NCBI GenBank assembly: GCA_025351425.1
Contig: JANXVY010000097.1
Coordinates: 21,981-85,980 of the forward strand
Source of the DNA: Hyphomicrobium sp.
GTDB taxonomy: Bacteria > Pseudomonadota > Alphaproteobacteria > Rhizobiales > Hyphomicrobiaceae
Direction: 5' to 3'
DNA length: 64,000 bases
Shown here: positions 15,545 to 24,320 of the stretch, in pieces
How the letters are laid out: the number at the start of each line of letters is the position of its first letter
Position numbering within the stretch: the first letter of the stretch is position 1
The notes under the pieces: model-generated
Seen by the model: the letters and a program-made list of their open reading frames with translations, nothing else
What the model was told of the DNA's origin: nothing
The model's database searches: none
Translations under genes and position numbers: made by a program

Positions 15545-17356
15545 CTAACGGAGGGTCGATTCAAGATCTTGGCGCGCCATCGAGACCGCGGTTGCAACGC
15601 GTGACGAGTCTCCGCCAGGAATCAACATGTAGCGCGCGCCCAGACCTTCTGCCAGCAGCGCGGCGTCTGCGCTGCCCCGCAGCGACACATCAAGCAGCAG
15701 GCAACGCTGACCGGATGCCATCAGCCGGCGCGCGGCGAGCATGGCCTCCTCCCGCGCTCGCGGCCGGTTGCCTTTGCCATCGCGCGTCACGTTCGCCCGT
15801 CCGTCTGTGAGCACCACCACAAGCGGAGTCTGGCCCTGCCGCTTGAGATGGTCGGCAAGACTCCACGCAGCGTCGAGGCCGCTCGCGATCGGCGTTCCGC
15901 CGCCGCCGGGCAAGGCCGCCAGCGATCGCTTCGCCCGTGTCAACGAGCGGGTGGGCGGCAGCAGCAGTTCGGCCGTGACGCCCCGGAAGGAAATCAACGC
16001 CACCTGATCCCGCCGCACATAGCATTCCCTGAGGATCAGCTCGATGGCGCCCTTCGCCTCCCCGAGCCGTTGCGAAGCGGCCGACCCCGAGGCATCCACG
16101 ACGAAAATCGCGGTCGTCACCCTGCGTCCGGTATAGCGCTTGACCCGGAAATCCTCGCGCCGGATGATCACCTTCGAGCGTAGGGAAGGTGGATCAACCG
16201 ATCCGGCCGTCTGCGCGCGGCGCACCCGTTGCCAGGGCGCAGCCGCCCGCAGCGTTTCGTAAAGACACAGGCGTTCGCCCGCTCGTGGATCGCCACGCCG
16301 CGAGCCAGCCGGGCGGCCATGAAGTTTGTTCTCTTGCCCGGCGCCGGATTTGCCGCGCGCGCCAATTTTGCCGGCAGTCCTGCGGCGGTCAGGGGTCTTA
16401 TCGTCGAGCAGGTGCGGTGGCAGGTTCGTCCGGACCGCTTGGAGCACGATATCGTTGAGCGAGGGATCGGACGGCTGGTCGTCCTCGCCTTGCTCGTCTT
16501 TGCCAGCCTCCGGGTCTTGCTCCGGTTCGGGCGGCGCAGGCTCCGGTTGCTCGTCGTCGAATGGGGGGATTTGCGTCGCGCGCGGTGCAAGCACCAGCCG
16601 GGCGGCCACCGCTAGGTCTTCGGCCGTAACCAGCTGGCGTCCATGTAGCGCGGCATGGTGGCGGGCAGTTCGCAACGCCAGCAACGGCGCCCGGATCGAG
16701 TGTATGCCGAGGGTCGCAGCCGCGGCGCACACCGCATCAGTGGCTTCATCGGGCAGGGTGACGCTGGGCAGCAGGTCGCGCGCCTCGTCCACCGTGAGCC
16801 GCGCGTCGAGCGCTTGCGCGGTTGCAGCCGAAATCGGGATGCCGTCCAGGTCGAGGTGCAGCGCTACGCGGTCGAGCAGGCTTGCCGGTGCTCGCTCGCT
16901 ATCGTCCTCGCCCTCGTCGAATAAAATGACGCCAAAGCGTGCCGGATCGAAGGCATGAACTTCAGCGCTCGCCGGCGCAACGCGTTGCTCGTCCATCGCA
17001 ATCGCCAAGAGGGCCGCCGTGACCGGAGCGATCCGTTCGGCCATGGGCGCCACCAGGACCCCGCCATTGCACGAGGCTATGATCCCTTGCGCATAGATGG
17101 GAGTCCCCGCGGCCAAGGTGGCGGCGAGATCGAGGCCGCCGGCCAGGCGGTCTGGGGATATGTTCGCGGGCATGCGGCGCACCGGCCTATCGACAGCCAG
17201 CGTCTCCATCGCGAGTCCCGTCCACAGATCGCGCACCGGTCCTGGCCGCGCCCGCACGGAGATACCTCCCAGGCCCGCCGGGTCGACGGCGACCAAAGCG
17301 GCGGCCAGCAGGGCATCGCTGAACCGCACGTCTGTCTTTTGCCGGGGCTCGGTCAT
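15545..17356 (-). CDS. bchD: Magnesium chelatase subunit D
   Basis: BchD forms the AAA+ platform with BchI that drives Mg insertion by BchH. The 603-residue protein has a degenerate AAA+ half lacking a good Walker A, an acidic Pro/Glu/Asp-rich linker (about 285-320), and a C-terminal von Willebrand A domain with the MIDAS motif DASGSAAS. The ATG at 17356 overlaps the bchI stop (ATGA) and begins MTEPRQKTDVRFSDALLAAA, matching the family. The open frame upstream overlaps bchI and is not used. Confidence 0.95.
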   Translation of the reverse strand: MTEPRQKTDVRFSDALLAAALVAVDPAGLGGISVRARPGPVRDLWTGLAMETLAVDRPVRRMPANISPDRLAGGLDLAATLAAGTPIYAQGIIASCNGGVLVAPMAERIAPVTAALLAIAMDEQRVAPASAEVHAFDPARFGVILFDEGEDDSERAPASLLDRVALHLDLDGIPISAATAQALDARLTVDEARDLLPSVTLPDEATDAVCAAAATLGIHSIRAPLLALRTARHHAALHGRQLVTAEDLAVAARLVLAPRATQIPPFDDEQPEPAPPEPEQDPEAGKDEQGEDDQPSDPSLNDIVLQAVRTNLPPHLLDDKTPDRRRTAGKIGARGKSGAGQENKLHGRPAGSRRGDPRAGERLCLYETLRAAAPWQRVRRAQTAGSVDPPSLRSKVIIRREDFRVKRYTGRRVTTAIFVVDASGSAASQRLGEAKGAIELILRECYVRRDQVALISFRGVTAELLLPPTRSLTRAKRSLAALPGGGGTPIASGLDAAWSLADHLKRQGQTPLVVVLTDGRANVTRDGKGNRPRAREEAMLAARRLMASGQRCLLLDVSLRGSADAALLAEGLGARYMLIPGGDSSRVATAVSMARQDLESTLR

Positions 17357-18384
17357 GGCGCGCCGGCAACGTCGGCCAGCGCGCGCGCCACCCTGGCTGT
17401 CGATCCCGTATCGTCGAGCGGGTCGCGTCGCAACCGGTGCCGCAACACCGGCGCGGCGACGCGGCTCATATGCGCCAAAGTCATTTCGCGTTCGCACTCG
17501 AACGCGGCCAACGCGCGGCCGGCCCGGATCAAGGTCAGCTCGCCGCGCAAGCCGTCGCTGCCGAGCGCGATGCAGAGTTCGGCGCACTTCGTGACGACGC
17601 CGTCGGGGACCTCGATCCCCTCGAGGTTTGCTTGCGCGGTGGCTAGCCGTTGCCGGAGCTTGTCTTCCTCGTGCCGCCATGTTTCGACGAAGGCCGCGCG
17701 GTTGCGTTCAAACGAGTCCCGGCGTCGGACCACGTCGACCCGCGACGGAATATCGACCGGCGTTTTGACGTCCACAGCCAACCCGAACCGGTCGAGAAGC
17801 TGCGGGCGAAGCTCGCCTTCTTCGGGGTTGCCACTGCCAATCAGCACGAAGCTCGCGGGGTGACGGATGCTGAGCCCTTCCCGCTCGACGACGTTTTCGC
17901 CCGAAGCCGCGACGTCCAGTAACAGATCGACCAAATGATCTTCGAGAAGGTTGACCTCGTCGATATAAAGAAAGCCGCGATGTGCGCGGGCGAGCAATCC
18001 CGGCTCGAAGGCCTTTTCGCCTTTCGTCAGCGCGCGCTCGAGATCGAGTGCGCCCACGACGCGATCCTCCGTCGCCCCAAGCGGCAGATCGACGACGGGA
18101 ACGGCAACCATGGCCGCTTCCCGATGGGCGAGTTGTTTGTTTGGGCATTCGGCAGGACAGGACCGTTCGTCCGCCCTATGCGGATCGCAGTTATAAGCGC
18201 AGTTGCGCACCACCGCGACCAGCGGCAGCAGCTGGGCGAGCGCACGCACGGCAGTCGACTTTCCGGTTCCCCGGTCGCCGAGGATCAGCACCCCGCCAAC
18301 CGAGCGATCGATGGCCGCGATAATGAGAGCGAGTTTCATCTCGTCTTGACCGACGATTGCCGAAAAGGGGAAAGCCAGGGCCAT
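17353..18384 (-). CDS. bchI: Magnesium chelatase ATPase subunit I
   Basis: BchI is the AAA+ motor of Mg-chelatase. The 343-residue product has Walker A GDRGTGKS (36-43), the Cys-rich NCAYNCDPH insertion typical of BchI, and a Walker B/sensor region YIDEVNLLEDHLVD. The ATG at 18384 gives the normal family length (MALAFPFSAIVGQDE). The 65 bp between crtC and bchI hold no obvious promoter, so bchI may be read from crtD or from a promoter inside crtC. Confidence 0.96.
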   Translation of the reverse strand: MALAFPFSAIVGQDEMKLALIIAAIDRSVGGVLILGDRGTGKSTAVRALAQLLPLVAVVRNCAYNCDPHRADERSCPAECPNKQLAHREAAMVAVPVVDLPLGATEDRVVGALDLERALTKGEKAFEPGLLARAHRGFLYIDEVNLLEDHLVDLLLDVAASGENVVEREGLSIRHPASFVLIGSGNPEEGELRPQLLDRFGLAVDVKTPVDIPSRVDVVRRRDSFERNRAAFVETWRHEEDKLRQRLATAQANLEGIEVPDGVVTKCAELCIALGSDGLRGELTLIRAGRALAAFECEREMTLAHMSRVAAPVLRHRLRRDPLDDTGSTARVARALADVAGAP

Positions 18385-18449
18385 GCGGGTTACTTTTGCC
18401 GTTGTGGGTTGTTTGACGAAGGCAGGAAGGGAGTGCAGCGCGGGGTGCG

Positions 18450-19538
18450 TCAGCCGGGTTTGGTGCGCGGAATGGTTGGCCAAAGCGCGCGCGGATTGCG
18501 GAATGGCAGCAGTCCCCGGATGATGGGATGGGAAAAGCGATCGAGGCACAAGCTCTCATGCATCCCAACCGTTGTCTCCCCCAGAACGCGAGCCGCCAGC
18601 GTCGAGCGCGAATAAAACGGCGTATCTTCCAGCGTTCGCAAAACAACGGCGTCTTGCGCATGGTCCGCACGGGTTCGCCGCGGCATACGCCAGATCGCAG
18701 TGCAGGCCAGCGGAGCAGCTGGCAGCGTCGGGATCTCTGTCACGCCGCCGGTGCGGTCGGCTTCAATTCCAAGCGCGCACGTTGTGCCGTCCCGCCGCTG
18801 GACATCGTAGAACACGGCTGAGCGGCCGTTGAGGCGCGCATGCGACCAGTTCCAGCTTTTGAAATCCTGCTCAAGCGGAGCCGCACCCGCGTTGGCATCG
18901 ACGTAGCCATGTCCCGACCAGCTGAGCGCAGGATGCGACATGGTAACTTCGACTTTGGCGCGCGGGGCGACGGGCCACCACACATGCCGGCCGGCGGCAT
19001 CGAGGTTGAATGAGCGCGTTGTCTCGATCAGCGGGTGAATGACGATCCGGCCTCTGAGCGGGGTGGGAAACGGCGCTGTGGTCTCGTTGACATCGATCAC
19101 GATTCGGGTGCCGTCGAACGCAACGCAGCTGGTCCCGATTGCGAGTTCCGACCGCGACCGCAAAACCGATCCACGGCCGCGTTCCGTCATCGCCCAGCGA
19201 TGCCCTCCTTGGCCGTACAGGGCGACATTGAGGGCGCAGTGATTGAGCGGGTCCCTCCGGCCCGACCACGCATAATAGGGCGAGAAGACGCTGCCCAGCA
19301 GCGCGATCATCGTCAGCCCATGGCGACCGTCGCTGCTCAGGGCGTCGAAGTACCACCAACGGTAGCCACCGGCTGGAACCGGCGCATCGAATGCAGGTCC
19401 GAGAGTATGGCTGCTGCCGCATGTCTCCCCGAGATCGCCGCCATCGGTAGGCCGGGGCCAGGGTGTGTGCTGCCGCCGGCCAGATAGAGGTTGGGAATCC
19501 TGGAGCGCGAGCCCGGACGCTGGAACGAGGCCATCCAT
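18450..19538 (-). CDS. crtC: Carotenoid 1,2-hydratase (hydroxyneurosporene synthase)
   Basis: CrtC adds water to the psi end of acyclic carotenoids in the spheroidene/spirilloxanthin pathway. Family blocks include GGYRWWYFDALSSDGRHG, SVFSPYYAWSGRRDPLNHC and HPALSWSGHGYVDANAGAAP. The start is uncertain. Homology begins at about 19394, inside crtD, and the only in-frame ATG that includes it is at 19538, giving 362 residues. The next ATG, 19310, would give 286 residues, near the short Rhodobacter form, and lies just after the crtD stop, but loses the GGYRWWYFDA block. The reading frame therefore overlaps crtD by up to 202 bases. Confidence 0.88.
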   Translation of the reverse strand: MDGLVPASGLALQDSQPLSGRRQHTPWPRPTDGGDLGETCGSSHTLGPAFDAPVPAGGYRWWYFDALSSDGRHGLTMIALLGSVFSPYYAWSGRRDPLNHCALNVALYGQGGHRWAMTERGRGSVLRSRSELAIGTSCVAFDGTRIVIDVNETTAPFPTPLRGRIVIHPLIETTRSFNLDAAGRHVWWPVAPRAKVEVTMSHPALSWSGHGYVDANAGAAPLEQDFKSWNWSHARLNGRSAVFYDVQRRDGTTCALGIEADRTGGVTEIPTLPAAPLACTAIWRMPRRTRADHAQDAVVLRTLEDTPFYSRSTLAARVLGETTVGMHESLCLDRFSHPIIRGLLPFRNPRALWPTIPRTKPG

Positions 19539-20911
19539 CCGTGAGAAGCCTGCCCATAAAGGGCGCCGCCGGTCGCTGGAAAGAGCCGGTGAAAATCCGC
19601 GGGCGCCGTCAACGCGGTCCGTTCGGGCAGACGCCGGATCTGCAATCCGCAGCGCCTCAGGCCCTCGAACGTCCTCTCCTCGCATTTGGCGATCTCCTCG
19701 TGTGACAATGGCGAACTATCGGCATGGGCTGGCGCGTTCACCAGCACGAACAGGCGTTGCTCGCGGGGGGCGGACGGCGTGTGACCTGTCGCGCCGGGGT
19801 CTTGTTCGGCGGCCAGGCCCTGGTCTTGCGCGCACACATAAACCGTGGGGTCTGACGGCAGTTTGCGCTCGTTGAAAATCTGGTGGAATTCGGCGGCGTA
19901 GTTGCGCCCGAAGAACACGTTGTGGCGGGCCAGAGGAAAACCGTCCGCAGACGCCAGCAGGCTCCATGTCAGCGCAGACATGGACCTCTGGCTGGGAGCA
20001 ACCGACGGCGTTGCACTGGCGGCTTGCGCACCGAACAAACCGCCGGCCAATGCGGCGGCGTCGGCGTTGACAACGATCGCGTCGGCCGAAAGGTGTTCGC
20101 CGTCCGCGAGGATCAGCCCTGTTGCCCGGCCGCGCTGGACGACAATCTCCTTGACGCCCCCATTGCAGATGATCTTGACGCCGCGCGCCTCCGCCAGCGA
20201 GGCGAGTGCCTCGGCCAGCCGCTGCATTCCGCCCTCCACGCCCCACACGCCCTGCTGTTCCACGTGGGAGATCAGCATCAAGGTCGCCGGCGATTGATAG
20301 GGGGACGAACCGCAATAGGTCGCATATCTCCCGAACAGCTGGCGCAGTCGCGGGTCTTGGAATTGCCGCGCGAGCTGGCGCCAGAGGCTGGCATGGGGCT
20401 CAATCTTCAGCAGCGTGGGCAGTTGGGCGAGGCGGGTATTGTAGATCATCCCCGCAACCGTGGGGCGCGCGGCGCGAATGAACGGCGTTTCGAGCGCCTG
20501 ATAGACATCGCGCGCCGTGGCATGAAAGTCCCGGTAGCGCTGGGCTTCGGCGCGGTTTGCAAACCGGCCGATGGCGTCGATGGTCGCATCGAGATCGGCA
20601 TAGAGATCGAGTCGCTCGTGAGAAGACCAGGCATGACGGGCCAGGATGCGCAACGGATGAAGCCGCAGATGCGCTTCGAGCGAAGTACCCGCTGCCGCAA
20701 AAATTTCGTCGAACACCCACTTCATAGTCAGCACGGTCGGGCCAGAATCTATGCGCGCAGACCCGACCTCGATTTCGCGCATCTTGCCGCCGGGGCGGGG
20801 GCCACGCTCGTAAATCGAGACGTCCAGGCCTTGGCCCGATAGCTCCAGCGCTGCCACGAGACCTGCGACACCCGCTCCGACAATCGCCACCTTACGGGCA
20901 CACACGTTCAC
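19337..20911 (-). CDS. crtD: Methoxyneurosporene dehydrogenase (carotenoid 3,4-desaturase)
   Basis: CrtD is an FAD-dependent desaturase of the phytoene-desaturase family acting on hydroxylated or methoxylated acyclic carotenoids. The 524-residue product has the N-terminal dinucleotide fold VAIVGAGVAGLVAALELSG and the C-terminal carotenoid-desaturase signature NLYLAGGSTHPGPGLPMA. The GTG at 20911 is chosen because an upstream ATG (21010) lies beyond the predicted promoter (-35 at 20964-20969, -10 at 20941-20946) and would not be transcribed from it. It is divergent from crtF. Confidence 0.93.
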   Translation of the reverse strand: MNVCARKVAIVGAGVAGLVAALELSGQGLDVSIYERGPRPGGKMREIEVGSARIDSGPTVLTMKWVFDEIFAAAGTSLEAHLRLHPLRILARHAWSSHERLDLYADLDATIDAIGRFANRAEAQRYRDFHATARDVYQALETPFIRAARPTVAGMIYNTRLAQLPTLLKIEPHASLWRQLARQFQDPRLRQLFGRYATYCGSSPYQSPATLMLISHVEQQGVWGVEGGMQRLAEALASLAEARGVKIICNGGVKEIVVQRGRATGLILADGEHLSADAIVVNADAAALAGGLFGAQAASATPSVAPSQRSMSALTWSLLASADGFPLARHNVFFGRNYAAEFHQIFNERKLPSDPTVYVCAQDQGLAAEQDPGATGHTPSAPREQRLFVLVNAPAHADSSPLSHEEIAKCEERTFEGLRRCGLQIRRLPERTALTAPADFHRLFPATGGALYGQASHGWMASFQRPGSRSRIPNLYLAGGSTHPGPGLPMAAISGRHAAAAILSDLHSMRRFQPVATVGGTSTP

Positions 20912-20936
20912 GGCACCTTTTCTGGACGGCTTCGAG

Positions 20937-20980
20937 TGTAAATATAACTGGACGAAAGAGGTTGTCCAACAAAAGATACA
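20937..20980. promoter_or_regulatory. PpsR/CrtJ-type operator pair and crtD promoter
   Basis: The 132-bp crtD-crtF divergent gap holds TGTAAATATAACTGGACG (20937-20954, one mismatch to TGT-N12-ACA) and a perfect box TGTCCAACAAAAGATACA (20963-20980), 8 bp apart. On the minus strand TTGGAC (20969-20964) and TATATT (20946-20941) form a sigma-70-like promoter with a 17-bp spacer inside the pair, aimed at crtD. PpsR/CrtJ is known to bind such paired palindromes cooperatively and repress under oxygen. No ppsR gene is in the window. Confidence 0.82.
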
Positions 20981-21043
20981 TCGGGAAGCTGGCGATGTGC
21001 CGGTTTTCATTCTGTAATTTCTGCCGCTGAAACAGGTTGAAAC

Positions 21044-22177
21044 ATGTTGCAACAGCTCGCCCGGTGGCGGTCTCTGAAAGACCGCATTATCCGTCATCCC
21101 TCATTCCATCGGGCGATGATGCGGATGCCGTTCACACGGCCACTGGCAAACAGATATGCGCAATCGCTGTTCGATATTTGCGCGGGTTTTGTTTATTCGC
21201 AGGTGCTTTCTGCTGCGGTGCACTTAAACCTGTTCGAGCGATTGGCGGTCCAGCCGATGACGGCCGCGCAACTGGCTCCAGCCGTATCGCTCCCTGTCGA
21301 GTCTGTCCAAGCTCTGCTGGGTGCCTGCGTGTCGTTGCGCTTGCTTGAGCACCGCCCGGGTGGCGCGTTCGGCATCGCAACATTAGGCGCTGCCATCCTG
21401 GCCAATCCTATTGTTCCAGCGATGGTCCGTCACCACGCGTTGCTTTATGCCGATCTCGCCGATCCGGTCGGCCTGCTGAAGAACGGGCACCAAGGCACGC
21501 GGCAGGCGGAATTCTGGGCATATGCCACGTCTGCGTCTCCCTCTGATTTGCAGGCATCGCAAGTCGAGGACTACTCGCGTCTCATGGCGCAGTCGCAGGA
21601 GTCCATCGCCGGCGAGATCCTCGACGCCTATCCTTTGTCCCGCCATCGCTGCCTGCTCGATGTCGGCGCCGGCGAGGGCGTGTTTATGGCAAACGCATTG
21701 GCGCGCACGCCCGGCTTGTCCGGCATCGCCTTCGATCTTCCAGCCGTCACCGGACGGGCGCAAGAAAAGCTCGTTGGCGCAGGGTTCGCAGCGCGCGTGC
21801 GTATGGAGGGCGGGGACTTCTTTTCCGATGATTTGCCGCTTGGCGCCGATATCGTTTCCCTCGTCAGGGTCGCTTTCGATCACGACGACGCGCGCGTCAT
21901 GGCGCTGCTCAAATCCGTGCGGAAAGCATTGCCGCCGGGCGGCACCATTCTGATCGCCGAGCCGATGGCTGAAAACGCGGCGCGCAATCGGGTGCAGAGC
22001 GCCTATTTCGCCTTCTATTTGATGGCGATGGGCCACGGAAAACCACGCACGCCGCAGCACTTTTTTGCAATGCTGAACGAAGCGGGTTTCAGCAGCTGCC
22101 GGTCGATCCGCGTCAACAACGCGCTGATGACGAGCCTCGTTCTCGCAACAGCGAACCCGTCCCAGGCAAAAGTGTAA
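21044..22177 (+). CDS. crtF: Demethylspheroidene O-methyltransferase
   Basis: CrtF methylates the tertiary hydroxyl made by CrtC, using S-adenosylmethionine. The 377-residue protein has the O-methyltransferase layout: an N-terminal helical dimerisation part (to about residue 170), then the SAM motif LLDVGAGEGVFMANAL (about 204-219) and the later region AEPMAENAARNRVQSAYFAF. The gene is divergent from crtD. Its TAA stop lies inside the first PpsR box of the bchC promoter, so crtF and bchC are packed without a spacer. Confidence 0.94.
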   Translation: MLQQLARWRSLKDRIIRHPSFHRAMMRMPFTRPLANRYAQSLFDICAGFVYSQVLSAAVHLNLFERLAVQPMTAAQLAPAVSLPVESVQALLGACVSLRLLEHRPGGAFGIATLGAAILANPIVPAMVRHHALLYADLADPVGLLKNGHQGTRQAEFWAYATSASPSDLQASQVEDYSRLMAQSQESIAGEILDAYPLSRHRCLLDVGAGEGVFMANALARTPGLSGIAFDLPAVTGRAQEKLVGAGFAARVRMEGGDFFSDDLPLGADIVSLVRVAFDHDDARVMALLKSVRKALPPGGTILIAEPMAENAARNRVQSAYFAFYLMAMGHGKPRTPQHFFAMLNEAGFSSCRSIRVNNALMTSLVLATANPSQAKV

Positions 22178-22216
22178 AATAATATTGACACTTTAGAATG
22201 TCAGACTATTCTTACA
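22173..22216. promoter_or_regulatory. PpsR/CrtJ-type operator pair and bchC promoter
   Basis: Two perfect TGT-N12-ACA boxes, TGTAAAATAATATTGACA (22173-22190) and TGTCAGACTATTCTTACA (22199-22216), are separated by exactly 8 bp. A consensus -35 TTGACA (22185-22190) and a -10 TATTCT (22207-22212), 16 bp apart, are embedded in them on the + strand, so repressor binding would occlude RNA polymerase. This should be the main promoter of bchCXYZ-pufQBALMC. The first box includes the crtF stop codon. Confidence 0.9.
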
Positions 22217-22276
22217 ACTAGAGGCTCCGCTTTCTTGCAGGGTCCTAGTGGAGCGCGATACGTGCCAGCCCCCCAG

Positions 22277-23236
22277 ATGAAAGCCACGGCGATCGTTCTG
22301 CAAGAGCCCGGCGCCATTGCGCTCAAAGAGCTCGAACTCACCGCCCCCGGCGATACTGATGTGGTCGTAGACGTGCAATGGAGCGGCGTCAGCTCGGGTA
22401 CCGAGCGGCTTTTGTGGTCGGGAAAGATGCCCTTTTTTCCAGGCCTCGGTTACCCCCTGGTGCCCGGCTACGAATCCGCGGGCGCGGTCGTGATGGCTGG
22501 CAGCCGGTCGGGCCTCAATGCTGGAGACTTCGTCTTCGTGCCCGGCGCCAGTTGCTACAAAAGTGTCAAGGGATTGTTCGGTGCCAGCGCCTCGCGGATC
22601 GTCGCCGCAGGCTCGCGCGCGATACGGATCGATCAACGTCTCGGCGAAGATGCGACCCTGCTCGCACTCGCCGCGACCGCCCATCGCGCGGTCGCAGGCG
22701 GCGCACCCCGGTCCGATGGCACGCCCTCGTTCCCCGAACTGATCGTTGGTCATGGTGTGTTGGGCCGTCTGGCCGCGCGGGTCGTCGTGGCCCTCGGCGG
22801 CGCTGCGCCCACCGTCTGGGAAACCTCGCCGATGCGGCAAGACGCGGGTTCCAGCTATCGCGTGATCGACCCTTCACTCGAGACCCGCCGGGATTATCGC
22901 ACGATCTGCGACGTCAGCGGCGATGCAACGATCCTCGACCGCTTGATCGGGTGCCTCGCGCCCGGCGGCGAAATCGTGCTCGCAGGTTTCTACAGCGAGC
23001 CGATGTCCTTTACCTTTCCACCCGCCTTCATGCGCGAGGCGCGGTTCCGGATCTCGGCCGAATTCAAGCCTGACAACATCTCCGCCATTTGTGCGCTGAT
23101 TGCTGGCGGAAAACTCAGCCTCGCCGGCTTGATCTCGCATCGCGCCGCTGCAGCCGATGCAGCGAGCGCCTACCGGACGGCCTTCACCGATACGTCATGC
23201 CTGAAAATGGTTCTGGATTGGAGACACCTATCATGA
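22277..23236 (+). CDS. bchC: 3-hydroxyethyl bacteriochlorophyllide a dehydrogenase
   Basis: BchC oxidises the 3-hydroxyethyl group of bacteriochlorophyllide a to acetyl. The 319-residue protein is of the medium-chain alcohol dehydrogenase fold, with the family blocks GVSSGTERLLWSGKMP and YPLVPGYESAGAVVM near the N-terminus. The ATG at 22277 aligns with family N-termini. A GTG at 22262 has a better-placed ribosome binding site (GGAG) and would add five residues. The stop overlaps the bchX start (ATGA). Confidence 0.94.
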   Translation: MKATAIVLQEPGAIALKELELTAPGDTDVVVDVQWSGVSSGTERLLWSGKMPFFPGLGYPLVPGYESAGAVVMAGSRSGLNAGDFVFVPGASCYKSVKGLFGASASRIVAAGSRAIRIDQRLGEDATLLALAATAHRAVAGGAPRSDGTPSFPELIVGHGVLGRLAARVVVALGGAAPTVWETSPMRQDAGSSYRVIDPSLETRRDYRTICDVSGDATILDRLIGCLAPGGEIVLAGFYSEPMSFTFPPAFMREARFRISAEFKPDNISAICALIAGGKLSLAGLISHRAAAADAASAYRTAFTDTSCLKMVLDWRHLS

Positions 23237-24249
23237 GTTCGTGCTCGAGCGCGGTCGCCAAGATGGAACAGGAAGTTAACGCCGACCGCTTGCGCCAGGA
23301 AGCCATGCTGGACCCGCCGCCGGTTGCGACCGGTCCCATCACCAAGACAACCGAGATCATCGCGATCTATGGCAAGGGCGGAATTGGCAAGAGTTTCACG
23401 CTCGCCAACCTGTCTTACATGATGGCGCAGCAGGGTAAAAAGGTTCTGTTGATCGGCTGCGACCCCAAGAGTGACACCACGTCGTTGCTGTTTGGCGGCC
23501 GCGCATGCCCGACCATCCTTGATACATCGTCGCGCAAGAAGCTGTCGGGCGAACAGGTGGCGATCGAGGATGTCTGCTTCAAGCGCGATGGCGTGTTCGC
23601 CATGGAGCTGGGCGGTCCCGAAGTCGGGCGCGGCTGCGGTGGACGCGGCATCATTCATGGCTTCGAGCTGCTGGAAAAGCTCGGCTTCCACGATTGGGGC
23701 TTCGACTACGTCCTGCTCGACTTCCTCGGCGACGTCGTCTGCGGTGGGTTCGGCCTGCCGATCGCCCGTGACATGTGCCAGAAAGTCATCGTGGTCGGTT
23801 CGAACGACCTGCAGTCGCTATATGTCGCCAACAACGTGTGTTCGGCCGTCGAATATTTTCGAAAGCTCGGCGGAAATGTCGGCGTTGCGGGGCTGGTGAT
23901 CAACAAGGACGATCATACCGGCGAAGCGCAGGCATTCGCGGAAGCCGTCGGCATCCCGGTGCTGGCCGCTATTCCGGCGAACGACGACATCCGTCGCAAG
24001 AGCGCCAACTACGAGATCATCGGCCGCCCCGGCACGCAATGGTCGGGCGTCTTCGAAGAGCTGGCCGCGAACGTGGCGTCTGCCCCGCCAATCCGTCCCA
24101 CGCCCCTGACCCAGGACGGGCTGTTGCAACTTTTCAAGGGCGAGCAGGTCGGCCGCAACGTGAAACTCGAGCCGGCAACAATTCACGACATGATGCCGGC
24201 GAGGGTCATCGAAAAGAAGACGCTCGAAGTCATCTACGAAACGATTTGA
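23233..24249 (+). CDS. bchX: Chlorophyllide a reductase iron protein subunit X
   Basis: BchX is the NifH-like electron donor to the BchY-BchZ component that reduces ring B of chlorophyllide a. The 338-residue protein has the P-loop GKGGIGKS (about 48-54) and cluster cysteines C135 (GRGCGGR) and C170 (DVVCGGF). A roughly 35-residue N-terminal extension distinguishes it from BchL. The ATG at 23233 overlaps the bchC stop. Confidence 0.96.
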   Translation: MSSCSSAVAKMEQEVNADRLRQEAMLDPPPVATGPITKTTEIIAIYGKGGIGKSFTLANLSYMMAQQGKKVLLIGCDPKSDTTSLLFGGRACPTILDTSSRKKLSGEQVAIEDVCFKRDGVFAMELGGPEVGRGCGGRGIIHGFELLEKLGFHDWGFDYVLLDFLGDVVCGGFGLPIARDMCQKVIVVGSNDLQSLYVANNVCSAVEYFRKLGGNVGVAGLVINKDDHTGEAQAFAEAVGIPVLAAIPANDDIRRKSANYEIIGRPGTQWSGVFEELAANVASAPPIRPTPLTQDGLLQLFKGEQVGRNVKLEPATIHDMMPARVIEKKTLEVIYETI

Positions 24250-24320
24250 ACGCTGCTTCGACGACAGGCAGCACGCTTTGCACCGCGGTTGGAACTTGAT
24301 CGAGAGAGGTCTCTTGAGCT

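Noticed and set aside
17357..17680. N-terminal extension of bchD into bchI
   Set aside because: Overlaps the conserved end of bchI in another frame, while ATG 17356 gives the normal BchD start.
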